Shown: in pieces, positions 1 to 8,230 of the stretch | Layout: each line of letters opens with the position of its first letter | Position numbering within the stretch: the first letter of the stretch is position 1 | Assembly (NCBI GenBank): GCA_018402095.1 | Contig: JAGYJO010000003.1 | Span: 1-21,447 of the forward strand | Direction of reading: 5' to 3' | Length of the DNA: 21,447 bases | Source of the DNA: a bacterium | GTDB taxonomy: Bacteria > Margulisbacteria > Marinamargulisbacteria > SXXA01 | The notes under the pieces: generated by a model | Told to the model about the DNA's origin: nothing | What the model saw: only the letters and a program-made list of their open reading frames with translations | Database searches by the model: none | Made by a program: the position numbers and the translations under genes

Positions 1-2214
1 TCTGAAGGTGTTGGCGATATTCAGTTTGCGATTGAATCTGCGATTAAGGGCGATTTTAGCTGGAGCAAATACCTCGAACATAAACTCATTAGTCTGGCAT
101 GTTCTATCGTGACATGTGGGGTGGGTGCGTACCTCAACCGTGGGGTATCTGTGGCCAAGCAAGGGCTCAAATCGGCGCTGAGTAGCAAAGCTGTGCTCGG
201 TAAGATTTTCAAGAAATGTATGGAAGCGGTGGGTAATACGCTGGTCAGTATGGGGGTGGACAAGATGATGGATCTTGCTTTTGACCAACTTCTTGCGCAA
301 CTTTTTGAGCAAATAACGACATCGGCTGGCACAACTATGGCGCGCTTGAAGACCAAACTCACCGCCTTGCATACGGCATTGGGACATGACCATGAGCGCG
401 TGCGTGCGGTGATGGCTGAAATCGACAGAGACTATTTGTCACAACAAAAACTGGATGCGGAGATTAGCAAACATGTGAAAGGTGTTGCTAATGCCGTTGC
501 CGGTGGGATTGGGCGGGCGGCTAAGGGTGCGAGAACACATGGCGCCGCGTTTCAGAAGCTGGCGACCGGGGCGAAGGTTGCGAATAAGCTGATTGACGCC
601 ACGTTTATCCTGAAAGAGGTGACTATGGCGCTGTCGGAAATTGATCGGTTTGTGGGGCAGGCCTGCGACATGGTGGACGAAAAAACAAAACAGGCCAAGA
701 GGGGGACCTCTGCGGCCTCGGCAGATTTGGGTACGGCCTATATTGATGCCAAGATCACCGCATGGCAGAAACAGTTGAGTGATGAAGTGAAGTCCAAGGT
801 GAGGCACGGGGTTGTGCAGCCCAAGGTTGTGGCGGCTGCGCAGCGATTGGTGCAGCGCTATGCCGTTGCCGCCAAGGACCAACTGGTATCGGCCTTTGGC
901 GCAGAGAGCTTTGTAGACCATACACGTGAGGCCAGCCTCAAAAAAGCAAGAGAGACCAACTTGACCCGGTTGGCCAATTCGCAAAAAATGTTCAAAAATG
1001 CGACTCAGACGGCGTCTCTTCCTGAAATTTTGAAAAACAATGAGGTGTCGTTTGATGCGTCTTCTCTGGATCCCAATAAGCCGATTTTAGATGGCTATAC
1101 GGCGGCTATGCTGAAGGGCATGATTCCAGAGATGATGATCGTGAAGCAGGGCGATTCTTATGTACCGGTTCCCCCAGGACGGTTTTCGGAGCCTACCAAC
1201 CTTGAGTCAGTGAGGGCTATGTTGCCTATGAGCCACGCGTCTTTTGATCGGGATAGGGATATTGCGGTTTGTCTCGGCGACGAATCTGCGGCGGGTCATA
1301 TTGCGCCAAAGGTTGATGGCAACGTGGTTGTGTTGAAAGGTGTGGACGGGAAATCGCTCTGTCATGACCAAACGTATCTTTTTCTTGATTTTTACCATAG
1401 CGATGAAGCGAAGGGTATGGCGCCTTCGGAGCGGATGGCCCAGGCCAAAGCTTATGCTGAGAATGAATCTAATATTTACGCGTTTAGACAAAAATCCGTG
1501 ATGTTTCAGTTTGAAAAGTTGTCTCGAGATCCGGCTTATCTGGAGAAGGTGCGGCGGTGTGTGAATCGGGTGGGTGCTGTGCAAGGCAAGGAGACGGTGG
1601 CGGTGTTTTTAGCGAAAGTTATTAATGCGTCTCCTGAGGCGTATGATAGAGCTCGGGATCAGACAAATGAGTTTTCGCGGAGTCTTGTGGACCATGCGGT
1701 GAATAGCTCATTGGATGACTGTGCGAAGGCTTTGCTGGACATGGGATATAAAGAATTGAAGGTTTTTGAAAAAGGAGCCGGGTTGATGTATACGATTCGG
1801 ACGAACACTCTAGATCAGGCTCAGCAGTTTTTGAATGCTGGGAATAGTAAAGATCCTATTTCAAATTTGGGGGAGTGGTCATCTGTGCCTGGGGAGGGGT
1901 TTCGCTTTCAACTGTACGAGAACGATGAAAAAGTGGTTAAGATGCTGTCTGAAAGAAGTGAGGCGGGCATTCCTGTATCCCATGTTAATAGTGCCTATTT
2001 TGGTGAAAGCAACACCTTTCGGATTGATCCGGCTCATGAGGGCAAGCCTGCGACTGGTGGTCTCGGTGATCTTCACGCGACAGAGCGACATCTCCATTTT
2101 TACACTGAACATGGGGTTCCTCATACCCTAGTGGAATCCGGGGTTAAGAAATTCGAGAACTTGAAGACAAAGCAGGCGGCAGCCGCAAAATCAAAAACCG
2201 GAAAGAAACGGTGA
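1..2214 (+). CDS. C-terminal part of a large protein of unknown function (5' end outside window)
   Basis: The frame is open from base 1 with no stop, so this is the last 737 residues of a longer protein. A GTG at 109 is only an internal codon. Residues about 27-45 of the visible part form one hydrophobic, small-residue-rich segment (KLISLACSIVTCGVGAYL). A long, mostly helical Ala/Lys/Glu-rich region follows (roughly 60-330), then a mixed alpha/beta C-terminal part and a basic tail (KSKTGKKR). I see no catalytic motif. From memory, the GDFSW...ISLA...GVGAYL...GVDK pattern resembles a segment of very large uncharacterised proteins in animals and host-associated bacteria; that is recollection, not a search. 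No function is assigned. The stop lies 44 bases from the stop of the convergent secretin gene. Confidence 0.85.
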   Translation, partial: SEGVGDIQFAIESAIKGDFSWSKYLEHKLISLACSIVTCGVGAYLNRGVSVAKQGLKSALSSKAVLGKIFKKCMEAVGNTLVSMGVDKMMDLAFDQLLAQLFEQITTSAGTTMARLKTKLTALHTALGHDHERVRAVMAEIDRDYLSQQKLDAEISKHVKGVANAVAGGIGRAAKGARTHGAAFQKLATGAKVANKLIDATFILKEVTMALSEIDRFVGQACDMVDEKTKQAKRGTSAASADLGTAYIDAKITAWQKQLSDEVKSKVRHGVVQPKVVAAAQRLVQRYAVAAKDQLVSAFGAESFVDHTREASLKKARETNLTRLANSQKMFKNATQTASLPEILKNNEVSFDASSLDPNKPILDGYTAAMLKGMIPEMMIVKQGDSYVPVPPGRFSEPTNLESVRAMLPMSHASFDRDRDIAVCLGDESAAGHIAPKVDGNVVVLKGVDGKSLCHDQTYLFLDFYHSDEAKGMAPSERMAQAKAYAENESNIYAFRQKSVMFQFEKLSRDPAYLEKVRRCVNRVGAVQGKETVAVFLAKVINASPEAYDRARDQTNEFSRSLVDHAVNSSLDDCAKALLDMGYKELKVFEKGAGLMYTIRTNTLDQAQQFLNAGNSKDPISNLGEWSSVPGEGFRFQLYENDEKVVKMLSERSEAGIPVSHVNSAYFGESNTFRIDPAHEGKPATGGLGDLHATERHLHFYTEHGVPHTLVESGVKKFENLKTKQAAAAKSKTGKKR

Positions 2215-2258
2215 TGAAAATGACCTTGATACCCTTGCTGGAGACTTTCTTTTTTCGC

Positions 2259-3197
2259 CTACTGCAAAATCCGTGATGTAATCCGCAACACAATATCCGT
2301 CGTAACGGTTTCGGATTGGGTGGTGTGAAAGAGGTCTCCCAAGAATGGGATTTCGCCCAAAATAGGAATAGAAGATTTGGATTCAATGACCTGCTGGTCC
2401 AGCAAGCCAGCAATGGTCATGGGCGTATTTTCGGGCATGCCGATGGTGGTGGCTGTGTGTCGTGACGCCAGGATGGGGTATGCTTGTACGGTTGTGCCTG
2501 GTTTGACGCGACTTATTTTTGCGCTCAATAAGGCTTCTATGTGGTTTTCAGACACGATGCGAGGACTGATCTCTATCGTGATGCCGGTGTCTATTTGTTG
2601 GATTTGTTGGGCGGTGATGCCGTTGCTGTAGACGGTGGTGCTGTAGGGGATCTTGTCTCCGACGGTGATGACCGCTGTTTTTTTGTCCATGACGGTGAGC
2701 GAGGGGTTTGCGAGCAGGCGGGCTTTACCCGTCGTGAGTAAGGACTGTAGTCCTAGGGTAGCGGCTTGCGGCTGTCCTGCTTGAATGCCGTCGCTCAACA
2801 TGGGACTCCAAAGTTGAGAGAGTTCTTTTTCTGCATCATGTACTTCGATGACATCGATTTGGATGTGAATTTGTTGCAAAGGGCGGTCGACGTCTTGTAT
2901 GAGTTTTCGGATGTTTTCGATGGTTTTGGGATGTCCATGAGCGATGAGTCCCTGCGCGAATGTCGTGATAGTTACATCCGGAAAAAGAGGCTTGAGCGTG
3001 TTTTGCATGTCTTGTGCGAGGATATGGCGGAGCTCAAATACGTGGTATTTCAGTGGTATCTCTGGGACTTCTTTTTGTTTTAGTATCTGTAGTAATTCCG
3101 GGTTGAATGCATTGTATGGCGTGCTGGGGAGTGCGGCGAGCATGTTGGTGCTTCCAATCAAAATTAGGCTTAATATGCTTCTAATGGGTTTCTTCAA
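2259..3197 (-). CDS. Compact secretin-family protein (PilQ/GspD-like)
   Basis: 312 residues. The N-terminus has a signal peptide (MKKPIRSILSLILIGSTNMLA, probable cleavage after LA). Residues about 50-110 look like a small N1/NolW-type domain (LRHILAQDMQNTLKPLFPD...). Residues about 150-312 are the secretin beta-domain, with TGKARLLANPSLTVMDKK, VGDKIPY and the family signature SSIPILGEIPFLGDLF near the C-terminus. Secretins form outer-membrane rings for type IV pili, type II/III secretion or DNA uptake. Family members usually have 400-700 residues, so most N-terminal periplasmic domains are missing, as in short HofQ-like forms. The start is a TTG overlapping the upstream stop by four bases (TTGA), which implies translational coupling. 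That upstream gene is damaged, so whether a working machine exists is doubtful. Confidence 0.9.
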   Translation of the reverse strand: MKKPIRSILSLILIGSTNMLAALPSTPYNAFNPELLQILKQKEVPEIPLKYHVFELRHILAQDMQNTLKPLFPDVTITTFAQGLIAHGHPKTIENIRKLIQDVDRPLQQIHIQIDVIEVHDAEKELSQLWSPMLSDGIQAGQPQAATLGLQSLLTTGKARLLANPSLTVMDKKTAVITVGDKIPYSTTVYSNGITAQQIQQIDTGITIEISPRIVSENHIEALLSAKISRVKPGTTVQAYPILASRHTATTIGMPENTPMTIAGLLDQQVIESKSSIPILGEIPFLGDLFHTTQSETVTTDIVLRITSRILQ

Positions 3198-3475
3198 GGT
3201 TGGGTCTCCAGTGTGATTTTGTAGTTGGTATCGTGAGCAATGATGGTGATTTGTGTGAGCGGTGTTTTGTTGCGTTGCAAGAGTCGGATGATGCTAATAA
3301 CATCCGGTGTTACTATTTCGACGCTGTTTCCTGAGGTGGTAAATGGTGTTTTTGTTGTCTTTAGAAGATCTGGTAGTGGCGGGGACTCTGGTGGTCGTGT
3401 GGTCTCTGTTGTTGTTTGGATTCGCTGTGTGCTCAGATGGGCTAGGCTGAGTATGGGCATAAATAACCGTGCCAA
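3194..3475 (-). CDS. Small protein upstream of the secretin; probable 3' remnant of a pilus/type II secretion component
   Basis: An open frame of 93 codons with a TTG start. Its stop overlaps the secretin TTG. The first ~15 residues (ARLFMPILSLAHL) are mildly hydrophobic. The middle is Thr/Pro-rich. The last ~45 residues (SVEIVTPDVISIIRLLQ, then ITIIAHDTNYKITLETQ) have the helix-strand-strand look of the C-terminal domain of PilO/GspM-type proteins; this is a weak resemblance only. The same frame continues upstream past an in-frame TGA at 3508-3506 into the damaged region 3425-4185. It may therefore be the tail of a broken gene, kept open because its stop is coupled to the secretin start. Confidence 0.4.
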   Translation of the reverse strand: MARLFMPILSLAHLSTQRIQTTTETTRPPESPPLPDLLKTTKTPFTTSGNSVEIVTPDVISIIRLLQRNKTPLTQITIIAHDTNYKITLETQP

Positions 3476-4185
3476 TGTGAACCCAGGTGTGGACTGTGTT
3501 TTGGCTCACGATTGTTTCAAATTGCCATGCCAAATAAGAGCGTCTCTTGTTTTGCCTGGAACGCAGTGGCGCCAGTGGATCGGCATATGTGTTTGTTTTT
3601 TGTTGATATAAGCTAACGAAGGCCTCTTGTTGGTCTTGGGAATATAGGCGTGGATGTATCCGCTCTGGGGTGATGCGCTTAGTTCGGCTATGGCGCCTGG
3701 TAGCTCGGATAATCGCTGTAAAAACAGCGGTGAAATAGTGGTTGTTATGATTGTCGGCTGTACGGGTTGGATGGGGGGCTCCGGTTGTGTCGCCGAGGTC
3801 CGATGTTGATGCTGGTGGTAAGATGCCAGGGTCCCCATGTGGTGAGGCCCAAGGTTTGCTGATCCAGTGGTGGATCGGTTTGCTTTCTGAACAATCGACC
3901 GACGCGATAGCCGTGTCGTAGGAGGGCGTCTTGTAGGGTGATGAATGATTTTGTCTGGCGCTATATCTGAACTTTCGTCCGAAGTAGGTCTTTTGTTGTT
4001 GTTCGCAGAGTTTGGCAGTGAAATCCAGATGGATCTTTTTTTTGACTTTGGGGCAGACTCTAAAAGTGCCGTTGTTTGGCAGGTCTCAGGATGAACAGAT
4101 GATAGTCTAGTTTTTGTGTCTGTGTTTTCCATTGGAGCTGTTCTCTTGAAGCGAGAATGGTTGTTGTATGTATATCTTTTGTCAT
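3425..4185 (-). pseudogene. Frameshifted remnant of the gene upstream of the secretin (pilus/secretion assembly-like)
   Basis: Protein-like sequence jumps between minus-strand frames. It starts at ATG 4185 (MTKDIHTTTILASREQLQW) and stops at TAG 4062-4060. It continues in a second frame at about 4070-3955 (KIHLDFTAKLCEQQQKTYFG), in the first frame again at about 3960-3790 (LQDALLRHGYRVGRLFRKQ), in the third at about 3790-3640 (LFLQRLSELPGAIAELSA), in the second at about 3635-3425 (DQQEAFVSLYQQKTNTYADP, then LAWQFETIVSQNTVHTWVHI), and finally in the 3475-3194 frame. A 208-codon open frame (4132-3506) covers much of this but has atypical composition over half its length. The LPGAIAEL part vaguely recalls PilN/PilO, and the position before a secretin matches a pilMNOP-Q or GspL/M-D order. 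The identity is tentative; the decay is better supported. Confidence 0.6.
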
Positions 4186-4544
4186 AAGAGAAATAATTAA
4201 TTGACGCTGGTTATTTTGTCAATCGTTTATTTTTTGGAAAGCTGCTTTTCCGTGATGTTTTTACCGTTATTTACAACAGCATGGCTTGCTTCCTAGACAG
4301 GGTGCAGGGGCAGCCCCAGCTGATATTTCGCTCCAGCGGAGCTGGTGAAATAGTGAGATTTCAAAGGGCTGACACCCTTTGAATCCAATAGCCCCGCCTA
4401 GGAAGTAATTACACAGCAACTATAAAACCCTCTTGGGTCACTTAGCGAAAATAGGCGTATACTGTGCCTTGGTTTTTCCTAAAGAGATACACCCATGTGT
4501 GCTCTTTGCCATACTGTTTATCATTATTTGTTTAGGAGTACGTC
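4186..4544. other. Intergenic region between two decayed genes
   Basis: No gene is seen here. It holds an inverted ATTGAC/GTCAAT pair at about 4200-4223, which includes a possible minus-strand -35 (TTGACA, 4222-4217) for the remnant at 4185. It also holds the palindromic element 4289-4405, a TATACT at 4458-4463 that could be the old mdh -10, and AGGAG at 4534-4538, a relict ribosome binding site for the mdh pseudogene. Short open frames here do not look like protein. Confidence 0.5.
4289..4405. repeat. 117-bp palindromic MITE-like element
   Basis: It is bounded by a perfect 8-bp terminal inverted repeat, CTTCCTAG (4289-4296) and CTAGGAAG (4398-4405). Inside are a hairpin with arms CAAAGGG/CCCTTTG around CTGACA (4362-4381) and a second small hairpin (GCTCCAGCGGAGCTGG). 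Read on the minus strand, its order of parts (GGAT.CAAAGGG, TTTC...GCT, GGGGCT.CCCCTGCACCC, TAGGAA) matches the repeat block at 17197-17550. Shorter pieces of the same core occur at 14013-14040 and, diverged, at 8984-9009. It encodes no transposase, so any mobility would need help in trans. Confidence 0.75.
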
Positions 4545-5450
4545 ATCAATACAGAGGAAAGTCACAGTTGTTGGAGCAGGTTTCCTTAGGCATGTGGCAC
4601 AACGTATTGTTGAAAAACAGCTTGCTGATGTTGTTCTGATCGATATCGTCGAAGGTTTGCCCGCAAGAGAAGAAGCCTTGGATATGATGCAGTCTGCGGC
4701 TGTTGAAGGGTTTTGATACCGCCTCCTGGGTACAAACGACTACAAAGATACCGCTAATTCCGATGTGGTTGTTGTGGCGGAGTATCGCACAGTAAACCGG
4801 AGCATGTCTCGTGATGACTCTTGGGCCTGATACCAATATCGTTGGTGCTGTTGTAGATCGAATCGTTGCGCATTCGCCAAAGCAGTTATCGTGGTTGTCT
4901 CAATCAATTGAATGTTATGACTTGCCCGGCGTGAAGCGTTCAGGCTGGGCACACCGTGTTATTAGGCAACAGCCGGTGTTTTGGATTCTTCACGGTATGC
5001 TTGTTTTATCGCCGAAGCATTGAACTGTTCTATCAAAGACGTTCGTGCGATGGTATTAGGTGGTCACGGGATACAATGGTTCCTGTTCCTCAGTACGCGA
5101 CGGTAAATGGTGTGACGATTACCCAGTTATTATCCATGAAAAATCGAAGAAAGATCAATGACAGAACCCGTCACGGTGGTGCACAGGAATTGTGAAGTAT
5201 TTGAAAACAGGTGAGTGCTTACTATGCGCCATCGTCATCTGCAGTTTGCTATGGTCGAGTCGATTTTGCTGGATTCTCGTCGTATTTTGCCTGTCTGTGC
5301 GTATGTTGAAAATGCATTACGGTATTCAAAATCTTTACTGCGGTGTACCTGCGGTTTGGGTAAGGTGTTGAGAAAGTCATCGAACTTGACTTGAATGCAA
5401 AGACCACCTCCAGCGCTTCAGGATTCTGCTCACATGCTGTGAAAATTTAG
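4545..5450 (+). pseudogene. mdh: Malate dehydrogenase pseudogene, many frameshifts
   Basis: LDH-like malate dehydrogenase sequence can be read end to end only by switching among all three frames. In order: KVTVVGAG...VAQRIVEKQLADVVLIDI (Rossmann start, 4558-4710), GTNDYKDTANSDVVVV (about 4729-4776), NIVGAVVDRIVAHSPK (about 4832-4881), AVIVVVS and LNVMT (about 4883-4922), LDSSRYACFIAEALNCSIKD (about 4983-5042), VPVPQYATVNGVTITQLLS (about 5081-5137), RTRHGGA, MVESILLDSRRILPVCAYVE and VEKVIELDLNAK, ending at TAG 5448-5450. Breaks look like one-base indels. At 4711 an extra T turns GGTTT-GAT into GGTTTTGAT and makes a TGA. Near 5070 one base is missing from the codons for the catalytic-loop GHGDTM. 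AGGAG (4534-4538) lies before ATC (4545-4547), where a start codon would be expected. The gene cannot give a functional protein and lies directly upstream of sdhCAB. Confidence 0.92.
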
Positions 5451-5520
5451 TAAGTAGTTAAAACTGTCCCTAAAAATGTAAATACCCGCCTTTTTGTGGT
5501 ATAGCTCGCCCCAAAATGAA

Positions 5521-5549
5521 TTGCCAGTTTTTATAGTATGCTTTATATA
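5521..5549 (+). promoter_or_regulatory. Probable promoter of sdhCAB(-gmhA)
   Basis: TTGCCA (5521-5526), a 17-bp spacer and TATATA (5544-5549) fit a sigma-70-type promoter. It lies in the gap between the mdh pseudogene and sdhC and would give an untranslated leader of about 60 bases. It suggests sdh now has its own promoter independent of the dead mdh. Confidence 0.5.
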
Positions 5550-5614
5550 CACTACAAAACCAGACAACCCATTTTGGATCAGCTATATTGTTTATTTCCC
5601 CAAGAATTCTGCCT

Positions 5615-6304
5615 ATGTTTAAAATACATCGTCTTCTATCGGAAAGAAGCAGATCTGTTACGGTTTCTGGTCTGGCCCTTATTTTGTTTTTGATTTTTCA
5701 CCTTTCAGGAAATCTTTTGATTTATAAAGGCCCGGAAGCGTTTAACGCTTATGCGCATTTTCTCGAAAGCCTTGGGACTATTAAATATATTGCCCGCATC
5801 GGGTTGATCGGTTTGTTTTTGACGCATATGTTTTTCACCGTTTTGGTGGTCAAAGAAAACATCAAGGCCCGTGGCAAGCGTTACGATGTCTCAAAACCAG
5901 TTGGGAAGCGTAGCTTAGCGACCCGCTTAATGCCGATGTCAGGTACCTTTATTTTGGTTTACTTGATTGTGCATTTGTTGGACTACACATTGGCAGATCA
6001 CCATACGGTCGCTAGTGTGATGAATGGTGAAAATTTGGGGCTGTATGGACTTGTTTTGAATTCATTTCAGACGCCATGGCGTGTGATCTTTTATGTGTTG
6101 GCGATGGGGGCTATTGGGATGCATTTGGTACATGCTATTCAGAGTGTGTGTCAGACCTTTGGTTTCAATCATCCTGTTTATAGCAAACATATCAAGCGTG
6201 CGAGTGTGTTTATAGGCGTTTTGATTGCGGTTGGGTTTGCGAGCATCCCTCTTTTTATTAACGTTGTTGCGTCATGTTCTACAGCTGCTAGCTGTGCGCT
6301 CTAA
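5615..6304 (+). CDS. sdhC: Succinate dehydrogenase / fumarate reductase cytochrome b subunit
   Basis: 229 residues and five membrane helices: the single-subunit, two-haem cytochrome b558 family that anchors SdhA/SdhB and exchanges electrons with quinone. Histidines in the helices at 29 (LIFHLSGN), 71 (LTHMFF), 120 (LIVHLLDY) and 170 or 173 (GMHLVHA) have spacing like the four haem ligands of Wolinella FrdC. The frame also allows a TTG start at 5588, adding nine residues. I prefer ATG 5615 because it begins MFKIHRLLSERS just before helix 1, as in relatives. Its Shine-Dalgarno is weak (AAGAA). The sdhA start follows 12 bases after the stop. Confidence 0.93.
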   Translation: MFKIHRLLSERSRSVTVSGLALILFLIFHLSGNLLIYKGPEAFNAYAHFLESLGTIKYIARIGLIGLFLTHMFFTVLVVKENIKARGKRYDVSKPVGKRSLATRLMPMSGTFILVYLIVHLLDYTLADHHTVASVMNGENLGLYGLVLNSFQTPWRVIFYVLAMGAIGMHLVHAIQSVCQTFGFNHPVYSKHIKRASVFIGVLIAVGFASIPLFINVVASCSTAASCAL

Positions 6305-6316
6305 GGAGATTTATAT

Positions 6317-8230
6317 ATGGCATTAGACGCAAAAATCCCTTCGGGTCCCATTGCTGAAAAATGGAGTAAGCATAAGTTTGAAATGAAGTTGGTCAATCCG
6401 GCCAATAAGCGGAAATATAATATTATCGTCGTGGGCACTGGGCTTGCCGGTGCTTCTGCAGCCGCCTCTTTGGGTGAGCTTGGGTACAATGTCAAAGCCT
6501 TTTGTTTCCAAGATAGCCCCCGTCGTGCACATAGTATCGCTGCTCAAGGTGGTATCAATGCTGCGAAAAACTATGCGAATGATGGTGATAGCATTCATCG
6601 TCTTTTTTACGACACGGTAAAAGGTGGCGACTATCGTGCACGTGAAGCCAACGTTCATCGTTTGGCGGAAGTGAGCTGTAATATTATCGACCAATGCGTT
6701 GCACAAGGGGTTCCTTTTGCGCGTGAGTATGGTGGTTTGTTGGATAACCGTTCTTTCGGTGGTGCGCAGGTATCACGGACGTTTTATGCAAGAGGACAAA
6801 CGGGTCAGCAGCTTTTGCTGGGTGCGTATAGCGCGTTGATGAAAGAAACGGCCAAAGGGACTGTCAAAATGTTTCCCCGTCGGGAAATGTTGGACTTGGT
6901 TGTCATTGATGACAAAGCCCGCGGTATCATTGTCCGAAACTTAATCACTGGTGAGTTGGAGCGTCACGAAGCAGATGCTGTTCTTTTGGCGACAGGTGGC
7001 TACGGTAATGTGTTTTATCTCTCTACGAATGCCATTGGATCAAACGTCACAGCGGCATGGCGTGCCCATAAAAAAGGCGCATTTTTTGCAAACCCTTGTT
7101 ACACACAGATTCACCCAACATGTATTCCTGTCCACGGGGATTATCAATCTAAATTGACATTGATGAGTGAGAGTTTGCGTAATGATGGTCGTGTGTGGGT
7201 ACCGAAGAAAAAAGGTGATACACGTGCGCCGAAAGATATTCCTGAATCAGAACGCGAGTATTATTTGGAAAATCGTTACCCGAGCTTTGGGAACTTGGTT
7301 CCTCGCGATATTGCGTCACGTAATGCAAAATCTGTGTGTGATGACGGCTTGGGTGTCGGTAGCACGCAGATGGCGGTGTACTTGGATTTTGCCGATGCGA
7401 TCAAGCGTTTGGGTCGTGATAGCATCGAAGAAAAGTACGGCAACTTGTTTGAAATGTACGAGCGTATTACGGGTGAAGATCCCTATGCAACGCCGATGAT
7501 GATTTACCCCGCCGTGCATTACACGATGGGTGGCTTGTGGGTGGATTACAATCTACAAAGCACGATTCCTGGTATGTTTGTTTTGGGTGAAGCCAACTTC
7601 TCTGATCACGGGGCAAACCGTTTGGGTGCCAGTGCGTTGATGCAAGGTTTGGCGGATGGTTACTTTGTTATTCCTTATACATTGGGTAACTATTTGGCGA
7701 CGAACAAGCTAGAAAAAGTGACGACAGAGCATCCAGAATTTGTTGCGGCAGAAGCAGCGCAAAAAGAAAAAATCGAAAAACTCTTGTCTATCAAAGGGAC
7801 ACGTACTGTTGATAGTTTTCACCGTGAACTGGGTATGGTGATGTGGGACAAGTGTGGCATGGCACGTACTGAAGAAGGGCTTAAAGAAGCCTTGGTGCGT
7901 ATTCCTCAGATCAGAGATGAGTTCTGGAAGAATGTTACGGTGACGGGTTCTGAAGGTGAGTTCAATCAAGTGTTGGAGCGTGCTGGTCGTGTGGCGGATT
8001 TCTTGGAATTCGCCGAAACAATGGTGACCGATGCGCTAAACCGCAAAGAATCTTGTGGTGGACACTTCAGAGAAGAAAGTCAAACCGAAGAAGGTGAAGC
8101 CAAACGGGATGATGAGAATTTCTGTCACGTGAATGCTTGGGAATATCAAGGGGTTGGTATGACGCCAATTTTGCATAAAGAAGCGTTGTCCTTTGAAAAT
8201 GTGCCGTTGACACAAAGGAGCTACAAATAA
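6317..8230 (+). CDS. sdhA: Succinate dehydrogenase / fumarate reductase flavoprotein subunit
   Basis: 637 residues, the usual length of the Bacteroidetes/Chlamydia-type SdhA. It oxidises succinate to fumarate (or the reverse) at a covalently bound FAD. The N-terminal FAD-binding fold has GTGLAGASAA at residues 40-49. His72 in RRAHSIAAQGGINAAKNY is the expected covalent flavin-attachment residue. A second FAD contact is GANRLGASALMQGLADGYF in the last third. The start ATG has a strong ribosome site (AAGGAG, 6304-6309). The stop overlaps the sdhB start by one base (TAATG). There is no sign of damage, in contrast to mdh upstream. Direction (succinate oxidation or fumarate reduction) cannot be told from sequence here. 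Confidence 0.97.
   Translation: MALDAKIPSGPIAEKWSKHKFEMKLVNPANKRKYNIIVVGTGLAGASAAASLGELGYNVKAFCFQDSPRRAHSIAAQGGINAAKNYANDGDSIHRLFYDTVKGGDYRAREANVHRLAEVSCNIIDQCVAQGVPFAREYGGLLDNRSFGGAQVSRTFYARGQTGQQLLLGAYSALMKETAKGTVKMFPRREMLDLVVIDDKARGIIVRNLITGELERHEADAVLLATGGYGNVFYLSTNAIGSNVTAAWRAHKKGAFFANPCYTQIHPTCIPVHGDYQSKLTLMSESLRNDGRVWVPKKKGDTRAPKDIPESEREYYLENRYPSFGNLVPRDIASRNAKSVCDDGLGVGSTQMAVYLDFADAIKRLGRDSIEEKYGNLFEMYERITGEDPYATPMMIYPAVHYTMGGLWVDYNLQSTIPGMFVLGEANFSDHGANRLGASALMQGLADGYFVIPYTLGNYLATNKLEKVTTEHPEFVAAEAAQKEKIEKLLSIKGTRTVDSFHRELGMVMWDKCGMARTEEGLKEALVRIPQIRDEFWKNVTVTGSEGEFNQVLERAGRVADFLEFAETMVTDALNRKESCGGHFREESQTEEGEAKRDDENFCHVNAWEYQGVGMTPILHKEALSFENVPLTQRSYK

Noticed and set aside
3506..4132. 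208-codon minus-strand frame as an intact gene
   Set aside because: Its composition is unlike a folded protein over about half its length, and more convincing protein-like sequence appears in the other two frames at the same places, so I treat it as part of a frameshifted remnant.
4433..5195. Several short plus-strand open frames (66-79 codons) as separate small genes
   Set aside because: Each is either a fragment of the mdh pseudogene or a shadow of it.
4545..5450. Frameshifts as sequencing or assembly error
   Set aside because: The damage is dense and confined to 3194-5450, while about 19 kb of other genes in the window have no frame breaks. Read data would still be needed to exclude it.
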